Below, piece by piece: positions 7,565-15,276 of a stretch of 42,212 bases of DNA (positions within the stretch are counted from its first letter, which is position 1; each line of letters begins with the position of its first letter). Origin of the DNA: Candidatus Peregrinibacteria bacterium CG10_big_fil_rev_8_21_14_0_10_55_24 (GTDB lineage: Bacteria; Patescibacteriota; Gracilibacteria; Peribacterales; Peribacteraceae). The stretch spans positions 1 to 42,212 of the forward strand of contig PFDV01000009.1 of NCBI GenBank assembly GCA_002772745.1, read 5' to 3'. A model generated the notes under the pieces. It did not search any database, was not told the origin of the DNA, and saw only the letters and a program-made list of their open reading frames with translations. Position numbers and translations under genes: made by a program.

Positions 7565-7696
7565 TTGCACGGTACCTGTACCTGCGAAGGGGTGTTGTTC
7601 CATGCAACATATTTCCAGGTAGCGGCCCTTTTTATGGTGAGCTTTGGTCGAACCACGTGGCCGCGGTGTTTAGGCATCGCTGATGCACGTATTCTT

Positions 7697-7728
7697 AAGC
7701 ATCGCAGCCGCGAAGGGCTGCGCTGCTT
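7697..7728. repeat. Strong hairpin between tal and gnd
   Basis: Arms 7697-7709 and 7716-7728 pair at 12 of 13 positions around a 6-nt loop. No T-run follows, so it is not a standard terminator. It lies in a 239-bp gap (7565-7803) with no gene. It resembles the palindromes found beside the tRNA genes. Confidence 0.6.
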
Positions 7729-7791
7729 GTGTGATCGGTTTGTACCACATTGGCGCGTGACGAACGAAGCAGACAAACCGTCCTCTTCCTG

Positions 7792-7797
7792 TATACT
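7792..7797 (+). promoter_or_regulatory. -10 hexamer TATACT for gnd (leaderless)
   Basis: Ends 6 nt before ATG 7804, so the mRNA probably begins at or next to the start codon. Confidence 0.55.
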
Positions 7798-7803
7798 CCT
7801 CGC

Positions 7804-9225
7804 ATGCAACTGGGTGTTATAGGACTGGGCACGATGGGGGCGAATCTTGTCCGCAATGCTCTTGCGCATGGTGCAGAGGTTTCCGTCTTCAACCGCACGC
7901 AAAAAACCACTGATGAATTTTTGCAGTCATTTCCGAAAGAGGCCAAGATACAGGGCTCAAAGTCGTACAAAGAATTTGTTCAACTGATCCGGCCACCCCG
8001 GGCGATTCTTCTCATGGTCAAAGCGGGAGAGGCAGTCGATGCAGTCATTGAGGAACTCGTACCTCTCCTCCAAAAAGGAGATCTCCTCATCGATGGAGGC
8101 AATAGTCATTACAGGGATACAGAGCGACGTACAGCAGCGCTCAAGGAACACGGCATTGCCACCTTGGGTCTTGGTGTGAGTGGAGGTGAGGAGGGAGCGC
8201 TCAAAGGGCCGAGTCTCATGCCTGGCGGCGACGAGCGCGCGTATCGGATGGTCGAGCCGCTTCTTACAGCGATGGCGGCTCAGGATGGGGTGGGAGGAAA
8301 ATGCGTTGCGTATCTTGGCCCTGAGGGCAGCGGGCACTTTGTGAAAATGGTGCACAATGGGATCGAGTATGGATTGATGCAGCTCATTGCAGAGAGCTAT
8401 GACATCTTCCGCCGCGTAGGGGGCTGGACGAATGCGCAGCTCGCCGAGACATATCGCACGTGGAGTACCGCTGAGGATGTCGGAGGATTCCTCATGGAGA
8501 TCACGGCGGAGATCTTCACTCAGAAGGACGAGAAGTCCGGCGGCGATCTCATCGATACGATCGTCGACCGAGCGGGACAGAAGGGGACGGGTAAGTGGAC
8601 GACACAGGCCGCGCACGACTACGGCGTGGCGATCCCGACGATCAATGCCGCCGTTGATGCTCGTATCCTCTCTGGATCGCAGGAAGAACGGGCGAGTGGT
8701 AAGTATTTCCCTGCGGCGCTCGATGAGCAGGACCCCGTGCCGCCACCGGAGAAACTGCGCTCCATCGTGCGTCATGCACTCGGGCTCTCTCAGCTTGTGA
8801 CATACATACAGGGATTTCGTCTCCTCGCACGTGCAAGTGAGGAGGAGCAATGGAACCTGGCTATGGGGCAGGTTGCCCGTATCTGGTGTGGAGGGTGCAT
8901 CATCCGTTCGCCGCTCCTGGAGCTCTTCCAGGCAGCGCTTGGCGAAGACCAACGCTCTGCGAAGGCGGCCAAGGAATCGATCCTCGCCAAGTTGAGTGGC
9001 ACGGCGCAGCTTGATTGGCGCCGCGCGGTGACGCATGCACAGAGCAGGGGAGTCCCTGTCCCGGCGTTGAGTGCCTCCCTTGCGTACGTCGACGCTCTAC
9101 GGGCAGATCGTCTACCGCAGAACCTGATCCAGGCGCAGAGAGATTTCTTTGGAGCGCACGGGTACGAGCGCAGAGGTACGGAAGGACAATTCCACACACA
9201 GTGGGGGGACGTCACTCCTGCGTAA
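7804..9225 (+). CDS. gnd: 6-phosphogluconate dehydrogenase, decarboxylating
   Basis: 473 residues, the normal length for the long (dimeric) family. It oxidises 6-phosphogluconate to ribulose-5-phosphate and CO2, making NAD(P)H. Visible: Rossmann motif GLGTMG (7-12), DGGNSHYRDTERR, the signature GVSGGEEGALKGPSLMPGG, KMVHNGIEYGLMQLIAE and GTGKWT. The C-terminal all-helical domain is complete (ARIWCGGCIIRSPLLE). ATG 7804 directly follows a -10 hexamer and gives the family N-terminus; the open frame to 7750 has no support. Neither glucose-6-phosphate dehydrogenase nor 6-phosphogluconolactonase is in the window. The gene is convergent with the ROK kinase and their 3' ends overlap by 14 bp (9212-9225). 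Confidence 0.95.
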   Translation: MQLGVIGLGTMGANLVRNALAHGAEVSVFNRTQKTTDEFLQSFPKEAKIQGSKSYKEFVQLIRPPRAILLMVKAGEAVDAVIEELVPLLQKGDLLIDGGNSHYRDTERRTAALKEHGIATLGLGVSGGEEGALKGPSLMPGGDERAYRMVEPLLTAMAAQDGVGGKCVAYLGPEGSGHFVKMVHNGIEYGLMQLIAESYDIFRRVGGWTNAQLAETYRTWSTAEDVGGFLMEITAEIFTQKDEKSGGDLIDTIVDRAGQKGTGKWTTQAAHDYGVAIPTINAAVDARILSGSQEERASGKYFPAALDEQDPVPPPEKLRSIVRHALGLSQLVTYIQGFRLLARASEEEQWNLAMGQVARIWCGGCIIRSPLLELFQAALGEDQRSAKAAKESILAKLSGTAQLDWRRAVTHAQSRGVPVPALSASLAYVDALRADRLPQNLIQAQRDFFGAHGYERRGTEGQFHTQWGDVTPA

Positions 9226-10075
9226 GGAGCGCAGCCCCCAGTGTCGCTGCATTCGTGAGTTGAGCAATTGCGAGATCCGGCGGGGGGATTCCCGGCAACA
9301 TCCATTGGGGCAGTTCTTTTTGAATGGCAGAGAGGTGTGGTGCGAGAGCGCGACCAGTGCTGCCGCCGAAGATGATCATCGAAGGGTCGATCAGGTGTGC
9401 AAGCGACGCGCACATCCATGCGGTTTCGCGCAGCACTTCCGGTTGCAGGAAGGCGCAAACTTCCCCTTTGAGGTAGTCCTCCGGCCTCTTTGCGGCTTCG
9501 CAACGTTTACCCATGGCGGTTCCCGAAAGAAATTGCTCCACGTCTCCGCGCTTGTCCTCAGTCGGGTACGGCGGCTCTCCGGGCTTGAGCAGCATGTGGC
9601 CGATCTCGTTTGCAAAGCCATGGCTCCCCTGGAGGAGCTTGCCGTTCACCACGATGCCGCCGCCCACGCCGGTGCCCATAGTGATTCCCACGACGATGTC
9701 GCGCCCTTTTCCCACACCGTGGAGTGCCTCTGCCAGCGCGAAGCAATTTGCATCATTCCCAACGGACACAGCAAGCTTCAGCGCAGATGCGAGTTTTTCC
9801 CGTAGCGAGAATCCTTCCGCCCGGGGAATATTAGGGAGCGTGACAATGCTCCCCTCCGGTTGACGGATGAGGCCGGGAACACCGACGCCAACCGCTTCCG
9901 TATCCTCTGTGCGGAGTGCCATGATCGCATCGACAATCGCCTGGAACACTGCAATAAATTCCTTCCCCTTTGGCGTGTCGTATCGCGCATCAGCTTGTAC
10001 GTTCCATGTCTTGGCATCGTAGCGTGCAGCAGCAATCTTGGTTCCGCCGAGGTCGATCCCGATGACCGAGGACAT
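9212..10075 (-). CDS. ROK-family sugar kinase (glucokinase-like) lacking the zinc motif
   Basis: 287 residues. It likely phosphorylates glucose or a related hexose with ATP. Visible: phosphate-1 loop DLGGTK (8-13), catalytic Asp108 in GNDAN, glycine-rich ITMGTGVGGGIVVNG, EIGH (157-160), and the C-terminal adenosine segment DPSMIIFGGSTG. The CxCGxxGCxE zinc motif that normally follows EIGH is replaced by PPYPTEDKRGDVEQFLSG with no cysteines, so the usual structural zinc site is gone; the following Glu-x-x-x-Ser-Gly is kept. ATG 10075 has TAGAGT at 10084-10089, 8 nt upstream. Divergent from the P-type ATPase and convergent with gnd. Sugar specificity is not readable from sequence. Confidence 0.88.
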   Translation of the reverse strand: MSSVIGIDLGGTKIAAARYDAKTWNVQADARYDTPKGKEFIAVFQAIVDAIMALRTEDTEAVGVGVPGLIRQPEGSIVTLPNIPRAEGFSLREKLASALKLAVSVGNDANCFALAEALHGVGKGRDIVVGITMGTGVGGGIVVNGKLLQGSHGFANEIGHMLLKPGEPPYPTEDKRGDVEQFLSGTAMGKRCEAAKRPEDYLKGEVCAFLQPEVLRETAWMCASLAHLIDPSMIIFGGSTGRALAPHLSAIQKELPQWMLPGIPPPDLAIAQLTNAATLGAALLTQE

Positions 10076-10083
10076 ACGCGGTT

Positions 10084-10089
10084 ACTCTA
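10084..10089 (-). promoter_or_regulatory. -10 hexamer TAGAGT for the ROK kinase (leaderless)
   Basis: Ends 8 nt before ATG 10075, with TG directly upstream of the hexamer. Confidence 0.4.
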
Positions 10090-10120
10090 CAGTGGTCTCT
10101 GCGCCAGGTCACCAGCCTTC

Positions 10121-10155
10121 GCCACACTTTCGCGTGGCTACCTGCCGGAAGGCAG
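10121..10155. repeat. Two tandem hairpins in the ROK kinase / ATPase divergent region
   Basis: GCCAC/GTGGC arms at 10121-10125 and 10134-10138, then CTGCC-GGAA-GGCAG at 10142-10155. They sit between the two divergent promoters in a 186-bp gap with no gene. Role unknown. Confidence 0.45.
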
Positions 10156-10245
10156 ATACGCGGCAAATCAGGCTTATGTTCAGTTACCGAAACAGCGTAA
10201 TCATTTTTCCTCGGGGCACCTGCGCGAGGATCTTTGGCCAAGAAT

Positions 10246-10254
10246 TGGTATGAT
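10246..10254 (+). promoter_or_regulatory. Extended -10 (TGGTATGAT) for the P-type ATPase (leaderless)
   Basis: Hexamer at 10249-10254 ends 7 nt before ATG 10262. Confidence 0.5.
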
Positions 10255-10261
10255 GGCAGAC

Positions 10262-12763
10262 ATGTACCAGAGTGCAGTCGCAGACGAAGTTCTTTCACGC
10301 CTTGCCAGCAGGCGTCAGGGAATGACGAATAATGAAATTTTGGAACGTCGACGGGAAACAGGCTTCAATGAATTGCCGCAGACCAAGCGCTCGCTCTGGG
10401 TGCTCTTCTTCCGGCAGTTCAACAGCGTGCTCGTGTGGATCTTGCTCGTGGCGCTCGTGCTCTCGCTGCTCCTTCCTTTTTTGGAAAACGGAGGAGGGAT
10501 CGGCTTGGAGAAGTATCTCGACGCGCTGGTGATCGGCGCGATCTTGCTCCTCAATGCGCTCCTTGGATTCCTCCAGGAATTCAAGGCGGAGCGGGCCGTT
10601 GCCGAGCTAGAAAAGCTCACATCTCCTCACTCACTCGTGCGGCGCTTTGGACAGGAGAGGATGATTCCTTCCCGCGACCTTGTTCCGGGTGACATCGTCC
10701 TCTTAGAAGCAGGCGACCGGATTGCGGCTGACGGCCGTATACTCCTCTGTTCTTTTCTTGAGGTGAATGAGTCGAGCCTGACAGGCGAATCTGCAATGGT
10801 GCATAAAATTGAGGAGCCCATAGAGGAGACGACAGTTCTTGCTGATATGCACAATATGGTGTTCGCCGGGACACTGGTCACGCGCGGTTCCGCGGAGTAC
10901 GTCGTGACCGATACAGGGGTACGGACACAGATCGGGAAGATCGCAAAACTCGTCGCGGAGACAGAGTTGCCCTCTACTCCGTTGCAGCGGCGCATGGCAC
11001 AATTGGCACGTGCTATTGGCGGGACCGTTGTGGGCCTGTGCGCGATCATCGTTGTGGCAGGCATCATGAGTGGGCGTCCCCTGTGGGATGTTGTTCTCAT
11101 TGGTGTGAGCTTGGCGGTCTCCGCGGTTCCTGAGGGTCTTCCTGCAGTGGTCACCGTTTGCTTGGCGATGGGGGTCAAGCGCATGGTGGGTAAACACGCT
11201 CTGGTACGACGACTGGATGCTCTGGAGACCCTGGGTAGCGTCACGGTCATCTGCGCGGACAAAACAGGGACGATCACGGAGAACCGCATGGCAGTCGAGG
11301 AGACTTGGACGCCGGAAGGGACCGACGTTTCCCTGAATCTCCTCGCGCAGATTGCAGCTGCATGCAATCGTGCGAAGTTGCCGAACATTGGCGACCCGAC
11401 CGAAATCGCCCTCTTGCGCTTTGCACAGGATCGCAAGGTGAAACGTTTGGAGATGCTTGAGGAAGAAGTGCCCTTCAGTTCCGAGGAGAAGTACATGCGA
11501 ACGCGCCATGAGCGCGAGGGGAGACAGGTTTCCTTCCTCAAGGGTGCTCCGGAGAAGATCGTGCAGTTATGCTCATCTGTTGACCGTGAAGATGTTCTCA
11601 AGAAGACCGCGGAGTTCGCTCTGCGTGGATTGAGAGTGATTGCATGTGCCGAACATGGAGGAGAGACGACGCGTTTTGTGGGGCTCGTAGGGCTTCAGGA
11701 TCCACCGCGTCGGGGCGTGGAACAGGCTATATGCACAGCACGCACCGCAGGTATCCGCACGATTATGATCACGGGGGATAATCCCGATACAGCCTTGGCA
11801 ATCGCAAAGCAGGTTGGCATTCATGGAGACGTTTTGCGCGGCGAAGATATCGATACCCTGACCAAGCAGCAACTCATGGAGGCACTGCGCAATGTTTCGG
11901 TGTTCGCGCGCGTCGCTCCGGTACACAAGGTGATGATTCTTGTTGCACTGCAGGACATGGGAGAGATTGTTGCGATGTCTGGTGATGGAGTAAACGATGC
12001 CCCTGCGCTCAAGGGGGCGAACGTGGGAGTGGCAATGGGGAAAGTTGGTACCGATGTTGCGCGGGAAGCGGCGAGTGTTGTACTTGCCGATGATCACTTT
12101 GCGACGATTGTTGCTGCAGTGCGGGAAGGGAGGAGAATCTATGACAATATTCGCAAATTCGTTCTGTACTTGCTGCGGGCAAACTTCGATGAAATGCTCC
12201 TCATTCTCGTAACGTTGCTTTTGGGGTTACCCCTTCCGTACCTCCCGCTCCATATCCTCTGGATCAATCTGATGACGGACGGCTTACCTGCGCTTGCTCT
12301 GGGTCTGGAGCCGGCGGAGCGTGACATTATGGAACGCCCACCGCGCCCACCCAAGGAACACATCCTCTCGGGTCAATGGGTGAGATTGGTACTGGTTGCG
12401 CTCCTTGCATTTGCGATGGCCTTCGCACTTTTCACGTTCCTTTTGGATCGAGGAGTGGCTTTGGAAAAAGCTCGTACACTCACTCTGACCTTTGCGGTGT
12501 GTTTCGAGTTGCTCCTTGCCCTCAACGCGCGTTCGGGGAAACCGTTCTGGTCCGTTTCTCTATCGGCAAATCCCTGGATGCTCGGAGCGATCGCGTTCCC
12601 GTTCCTCCTTCACGTTCTCCTTCTCTCCTCGCCACTCGCCGGGTTGTTCCACCTGACCGCGTTAGGAGTACAGGAGTGGATGGGCATTCTCTTGTTTGCC
12701 TGTGGAGGCTTCCTGTGCTTGGAGCTTCTCAAATTAGTGCCGCAGCGCATCTGTAGACATTAA
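10262..12763 (+). CDS. P-type cation-transporting ATPase, P2A (calcium-type)
   Basis: 833 residues. Membrane pump with an N-terminal cation-ATPase domain (YQSAVADEVLSRLASRRQGMTNNE), actuator motif TGES (from Thr174), PEGLP in M4 (from Pro290), phosphorylated Asp333 in DKTGTITENRM, MITGDNPDTA, and hinge GDGVNDAP (from Gly574). The C-terminal membrane block (ILWINLMTDGLPALALGLEPAERDIMERPPR) is typical of P2A/P2B-like bacterial Ca2+ (or Mn2+) exporters. PEGLP with the NLMTDGLPALALG segment argues against heavy-metal P1B; no metal-binding CXXC domain is present. The frame is open to 9860 but overlaps the ROK gene; ATG 10262 follows an extended -10 and gives the family N-terminus (10250 and 10253 are alternatives). 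Ion specificity is inferred. Confidence 0.9.
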   Translation: MYQSAVADEVLSRLASRRQGMTNNEILERRRETGFNELPQTKRSLWVLFFRQFNSVLVWILLVALVLSLLLPFLENGGGIGLEKYLDALVIGAILLLNALLGFLQEFKAERAVAELEKLTSPHSLVRRFGQERMIPSRDLVPGDIVLLEAGDRIAADGRILLCSFLEVNESSLTGESAMVHKIEEPIEETTVLADMHNMVFAGTLVTRGSAEYVVTDTGVRTQIGKIAKLVAETELPSTPLQRRMAQLARAIGGTVVGLCAIIVVAGIMSGRPLWDVVLIGVSLAVSAVPEGLPAVVTVCLAMGVKRMVGKHALVRRLDALETLGSVTVICADKTGTITENRMAVEETWTPEGTDVSLNLLAQIAAACNRAKLPNIGDPTEIALLRFAQDRKVKRLEMLEEEVPFSSEEKYMRTRHEREGRQVSFLKGAPEKIVQLCSSVDREDVLKKTAEFALRGLRVIACAEHGGETTRFVGLVGLQDPPRRGVEQAICTARTAGIRTIMITGDNPDTALAIAKQVGIHGDVLRGEDIDTLTKQQLMEALRNVSVFARVAPVHKVMILVALQDMGEIVAMSGDGVNDAPALKGANVGVAMGKVGTDVAREAASVVLADDHFATIVAAVREGRRIYDNIRKFVLYLLRANFDEMLLILVTLLLGLPLPYLPLHILWINLMTDGLPALALGLEPAERDIMERPPRPPKEHILSGQWVRLVLVALLAFAMAFALFTFLLDRGVALEKARTLTLTFAVCFELLLALNARSGKPFWSVSLSANPWMLGAIAFPFLLHVLLLSSPLAGLFHLTALGVQEWMGILLFACGGFLCLELLKLVPQRICRH

Positions 12764-12795
12764 GTTTGTTGCGAGATATTGAACCTGCAAAGAAT

Positions 12796-13197
12796 TTAAC
12801 CCCATTTCTCAATCTTTTTCCTGACTTCAGTTTGCCAATTACTGGCCTCTTTCTCTTTCAGAGCCCCACATTTTTTTATTTCGTTTACAGCTCCTTCAAA
12901 GGCCCGCAGAATACTTATACCATTCAAATTGAGGGTCCCACGATAGATGTGGTAATAGCCGCTTGTTACAAAAAACTCTGCCGTAGTTGCAATCTCGTTG
13001 TAGACCATTGCTCTAATTTCAGTTGGGCTTTCTGCTTTCATAAATTCTATTGAGAGATTAAATATCTGTTCATTTACTGATAGAAGAATTTCGGAGGAAT
13101 CTGATCCGAGCAGCATTTCGGCTTCATCTAAATAAGCAAGAGCAACTTTTAACTCTATTGGAAGAAAAGGCCTTCTCAGAGTCCGTAATAAACTCAT
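12796..13197 (-). CDS. Orphan protein, AT-rich gene
   Basis: 133 residues that I do not recognise. Mostly helical, no signal peptide or membrane segment, mixed charge, with EVRKKIEKWG at the C-terminus. The coding DNA is clearly more AT-rich than the surrounding genes, suggesting later acquisition. TATAAT at 13207-13212 lies 9 nt before ATG 13197, so it fits the local leaderless promoter type and is probably expressed. It is convergent with the P-type ATPase (32-bp gap) and lies between that gene and the tRNA-Ser(GCU) with its degenerate 3' copy, a typical place for inserted cargo. Confidence 0.6.
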   Translation of the reverse strand: MSLLRTLRRPFLPIELKVALAYLDEAEMLLGSDSSEILLSVNEQIFNLSIEFMKAESPTEIRAMVYNEIATTAEFFVTSGYYHIYRGTLNLNGISILRAFEGAVNEIKKCGALKEKEASNWQTEVRKKIEKWG

Positions 13198-13206
13198 GAT
13201 AACTTA

Positions 13207-13212
13207 ATTATA
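13207..13212 (-). promoter_or_regulatory. -10 hexamer TATAAT for the orphan gene (leaderless)
   Basis: Ends 9 nt before ATG 13197; perfect consensus with TG directly upstream. Confidence 0.5.
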
Positions 13213-13325
13213 CACTTCAAATTTCATGACCGAGTCCAATTATTTATCCGAAATTTTACATAGAAGATTTGCCCAGAATTCCATCAATTGCTTCATCCGT
13301 GCTGATTTTACTCAAGGATGATATC

Positions 13326-13350
13326 TGGAAGAGAAGACGGGATTCGAATC
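13326..13350 (-). repeat. Degenerate copy of the tRNA-Ser(GCU) 3' end
   Basis: Aligned with 13433-13457, most positions match, including the CCA complement (TGG) and the uninterrupted T-loop segment GGGATTCGAA. It lies 107 bp downstream of the real gene in the same orientation. No cloverleaf can be formed, so it is a fragment. The 13198-13432 interval holds no gene. Confidence 0.6.
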
Positions 13351-13410
13351 TTTTCGACAATTTCGGGGCAGGAGAGTCATGTATCAACCATGAGCTTGCC
13401 GAATGGCGAA

Positions 13411-13436
13411 GCCACGTCGTTCGCGAACGACGTGGC
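13411..13436. repeat. 26-bp perfect palindrome overlapping the tRNA-Ser(GCU) CCA end
   Basis: Both 13-bp arms are exact reverse complements. The right arm covers the encoded CCA and discriminator of the tRNA (13433-13436). Confidence 0.9.
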
Positions 13437-13526
13437 GGAGAGGGCGGGATTCGAACCCGCGATACGGATTGAGGCCCGTATACCGCATTAGCAGTGCGGC
13501 GCTTTCGACCACTCAGCCACCTCTCC
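13433..13526 (-). tRNA. tRNA-Ser(GCU)
   Basis: Minus-strand class II tRNA: acceptor GGAGAGG, anticodon stem CCGCA/TGCGG with loop CTGCTAA (anticodon GCT), long variable arm, T-arm GGTTCGAATCCC, CCA encoded at 13433-13435. A TATACT hexamer lies 12 nt upstream (13539-13544). Confidence 0.95.
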
Positions 13527-13538
13527 GTGGCAAAGGAG

Positions 13539-13544
13539 AGTATA
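13539..13544 (-). promoter_or_regulatory. -10 hexamer TATACT for tRNA-Ser(GCU)
   Basis: 12 nt before the mature tRNA 5' end, which suits a short 5' leader. Confidence 0.45.
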
Positions 13545-13592
13545 GGAAAGTCGCACTGCAGTAGCTAGGACATTCCTCTAGAACCTCGTGCC

Positions 13593-14189
13593 TTACGGAT
13601 TGGGTTGGGCAATTTCCTGCAATGCAAAGAGCATTGAGTCGACACCGTGCTGCGTGAGTACAGGCAGTGCCCCCTCATTCAGGTCGAAGGTGCGTTCCAT
13701 CAAATCCATGATCGGTTTGCGTACAATTATGCATCCCATGGAACCAAAGCGATTGTTCTCGCTAAAGATTTTGTCCTCGTACTTGTACTCATGGATGCCG
13801 TAGGCAGTGTGCTCGCTTCCGTCCTTGAAAAGACGGAGGAACCTTCCGCTGGGTCCGAAGGTGATGCGATCACCCTTGACCTCTTTTGAGAGCGCTTCCC
13901 AACTCCAGTTCGGTGTTGCTGCGTTGTAGCAACGCCCGATGTAGCAAACAAACTTGCGCTGCCCCGTAACGACAGGGAAGCGGAAGTAGCGTCCATCAGT
14001 GTGGACTAAGTACCCCATATTATTCTGGGTATCCACTAGGAGCTTGTCACCTACGGATGCCTGCCATTCTCGAAAGCCGACGCGCTCAGCGAGCGGTGGT
14101 ACGCTTGCTGCCGTGCCAGCAGGCACGAGCCAGAATGCCGGAATCCACAGGAAACCTGTGAGGATTGCGCTGGTGATTCGGTATCGCAA
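13593..14189 (-). CDS. L,D-transpeptidase (YkuD)-like secreted protein
   Basis: 198 residues. Residues 1-28 are a signal peptide. The domain core AYGIHEY...RFGSMGCIIV matches the YkuD pattern with candidate His133 and nucleophile Cys153, so it may cross-link peptidoglycan stem peptides or attach proteins to the wall. Two family positions differ: the His of SHGC is Met, and the Arg that normally follows (GCIR) is Ile-Val. Two further cysteines (82, 87) lie close together. The start is a TTG at 14189, chosen because TATAAT at 14198-14203 ends 8 nt upstream and no other start is available. Divergent from rsmH; tRNA-Ser(GCU) lies 66 bp downstream on the same strand. Confidence 0.78.
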   Translation of the reverse strand: MRYRITSAILTGFLWIPAFWLVPAGTAASVPPLAERVGFREWQASVGDKLLVDTQNNMGYLVHTDGRYFRFPVVTGQRKFVCYIGRCYNAATPNWSWEALSKEVKGDRITFGPSGRFLRLFKDGSEHTAYGIHEYKYEDKIFSENNRFGSMGCIIVRKPIMDLMERTFDLNEGALPVLTQHGVDSMLFALQEIAQPNP

Positions 14190-14197
14190 AGTTGGTC

Positions 14198-14203
14198 ATT
14201 ATA
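14198..14203 (-). promoter_or_regulatory. -10 hexamer TATAAT for the L,D-transpeptidase (leaderless, TTG start)
   Basis: Perfect consensus ending 8 nt before TTG 14189. Confidence 0.55.
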
Positions 14204-14295
14204 GAATGAAATTTATTAATGTCAATTCTTGAGACGGGCTTTCCCTCAGAGAATTCATTGAATAAAATTTGTATACAGGACGAAAGTGACCAATT

Positions 14296-14319
14296 GCAGC
14301 AAGCCCTTCTGCTTGCTGC
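14296..14319. repeat. Perfect 9-bp-stem hairpin upstream of rsmH
   Basis: GCAGCAAGC and GCTTGCTGC around a CCTTCT loop, 28 nt before ATG 14348 and 16 nt before the proposed -10. No T-run. It could be an operator, or part of a longer leader if transcription starts further upstream. Confidence 0.6.
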
Positions 14320-14334
14320 AGAGGTATCGCAGGG

Positions 14335-14340
14335 TACGCT
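14335..14340 (+). promoter_or_regulatory. -10-like hexamer TACGCT for rsmH
   Basis: Fits TAnnnT and ends 7 nt before ATG 14348, the start expected from the family. Weak by sequence alone. Confidence 0.35.
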
Positions 14341-14347
14341 TCATCCT

Positions 14348-15265
14348 ATGAAGCATGTGCCGGTGCTCTTCAACGAGGTTCTTCATGTTCTTGACCCACA
14401 CGCGGGAGAGACGGTGTTCGATGCGACACTCGGGCTCGCTGGACATGCAAGGGGGCTGCTCGACGCCGTCGGTCTCAAGGGGAAACTGGTTGCTTTGGAT
14501 GCTGACGGTGAGAATCTCTCTGCTGCGCGTGATCTTCTGTCTGCCTATGAGAATGTGCAGTTCCATCACGGAAATTTTCGCGACATCGCGCAGTTTTGCC
14601 CGAAACAGGTCAACATCATCTTTGCCGACTTAGGTTTAAGTTCACCACATGTGGACGACCCTTCCCGTGGTTTCAGTCACCGCCTGGATGGACCTTTGGA
14701 TCTGCGCTTTGATCGCAGCGCGGGGATTTCTGCAGAACAGCTCATCGCCATGTCTACTCCGCAGGAACTCACCGATATTCTGCGTACCTTTGGAGAGGTG
14801 AAACAGGCGCAAACCATCGCAAAGTGTGTCAAAGATGCGCCGGATATGCGTACGACCGGTGCACTCAAGACATGTATCGGTCATGTGTGCGGCTTCCGTG
14901 CGCCTGCAGTGATTGCGCAGGTGTTCCAGGCATTACGCATCGCAGTGAACAGTGAACTGGATGCTCTGGAGGTTTTGCTTGCCGTTGGGCCGACTTTGCT
15001 TGCTCCCGGTGGGAGGATGGCGGTCATCAGTTATCATTCCCTGGAAGATCGCATGGTGAAACAGACGTTCCGAGCTCTTGCAACTGCGTGTAAAGATGTG
15101 CAAACGGGTGCCCCTGTCGAGGAAGCTGCATACGAACTTCTTACCAAGAAACCCATCGTTCCCACAGCCCGTGAGATTGCACGTAATCCCAGGGCACGTA
15201 GTGCAAAACTCCGTGCCGTTCGCCGTCGCCCCCTGGATGCGCTGCACATGAGTTCTCCCATCTGA
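14348..15265 (+). CDS. rsmH: 16S rRNA (cytosine1402-N4)-methyltransferase
   Basis: 305 residues, normal for RsmH (MraW). It methylates C1402 of 16S rRNA in the decoding centre using S-adenosylmethionine. Visible: MKHVPVLFNEVLHVL (typical N-terminus), FDATLGLAGHARGLLDAVG (the GGxxGH-type SAM loop altered to GLAGHA), LVALDADGENL, FADLGLSSPHVDDPSRGFSHRLDGPLDLRFD and VISYHSLEDRMVKQ. A longer frame starting at 14219 adds 43 residues without family similarity; ATG 14348 is preferred. As in many bacteria it is followed by an FtsL-like gene, here with its own promoter at the rsmH stop. No mraZ is present upstream. Confidence 0.94.
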   Translation: MKHVPVLFNEVLHVLDPHAGETVFDATLGLAGHARGLLDAVGLKGKLVALDADGENLSAARDLLSAYENVQFHHGNFRDIAQFCPKQVNIIFADLGLSSPHVDDPSRGFSHRLDGPLDLRFDRSAGISAEQLIAMSTPQELTDILRTFGEVKQAQTIAKCVKDAPDMRTTGALKTCIGHVCGFRAPAVIAQVFQALRIAVNSELDALEVLLAVGPTLLAPGGRMAVISYHSLEDRMVKQTFRALATACKDVQTGAPVEEAAYELLTKKPIVPTAREIARNPRARSAKLRAVRRRPLDALHMSSPI

Positions 15266-15271
15266 TACACT
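15263..15271 (+). promoter_or_regulatory. Extended -10 (TGATACACT) for the FtsL-like gene
   Basis: It begins in the rsmH stop codon; TACACT at 15266-15271 ends 5 nt before TTG 15277. Confidence 0.45.
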
Positions 15272-15276
15272 TCCCT

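Noticed and set aside
10627-11601. 324-codon frame opposite the P-type ATPase, and a similar 359-codon frame opposite gnd (7957-9036)
   Set aside because: Antisense shadows; the sense proteins have complete catalytic motifs across the same bases.
13269-13472. 67-codon plus-strand frame
   Set aside because: It runs through the palindrome and into tRNA-Ser(GCU), and has no promoter of the local type.
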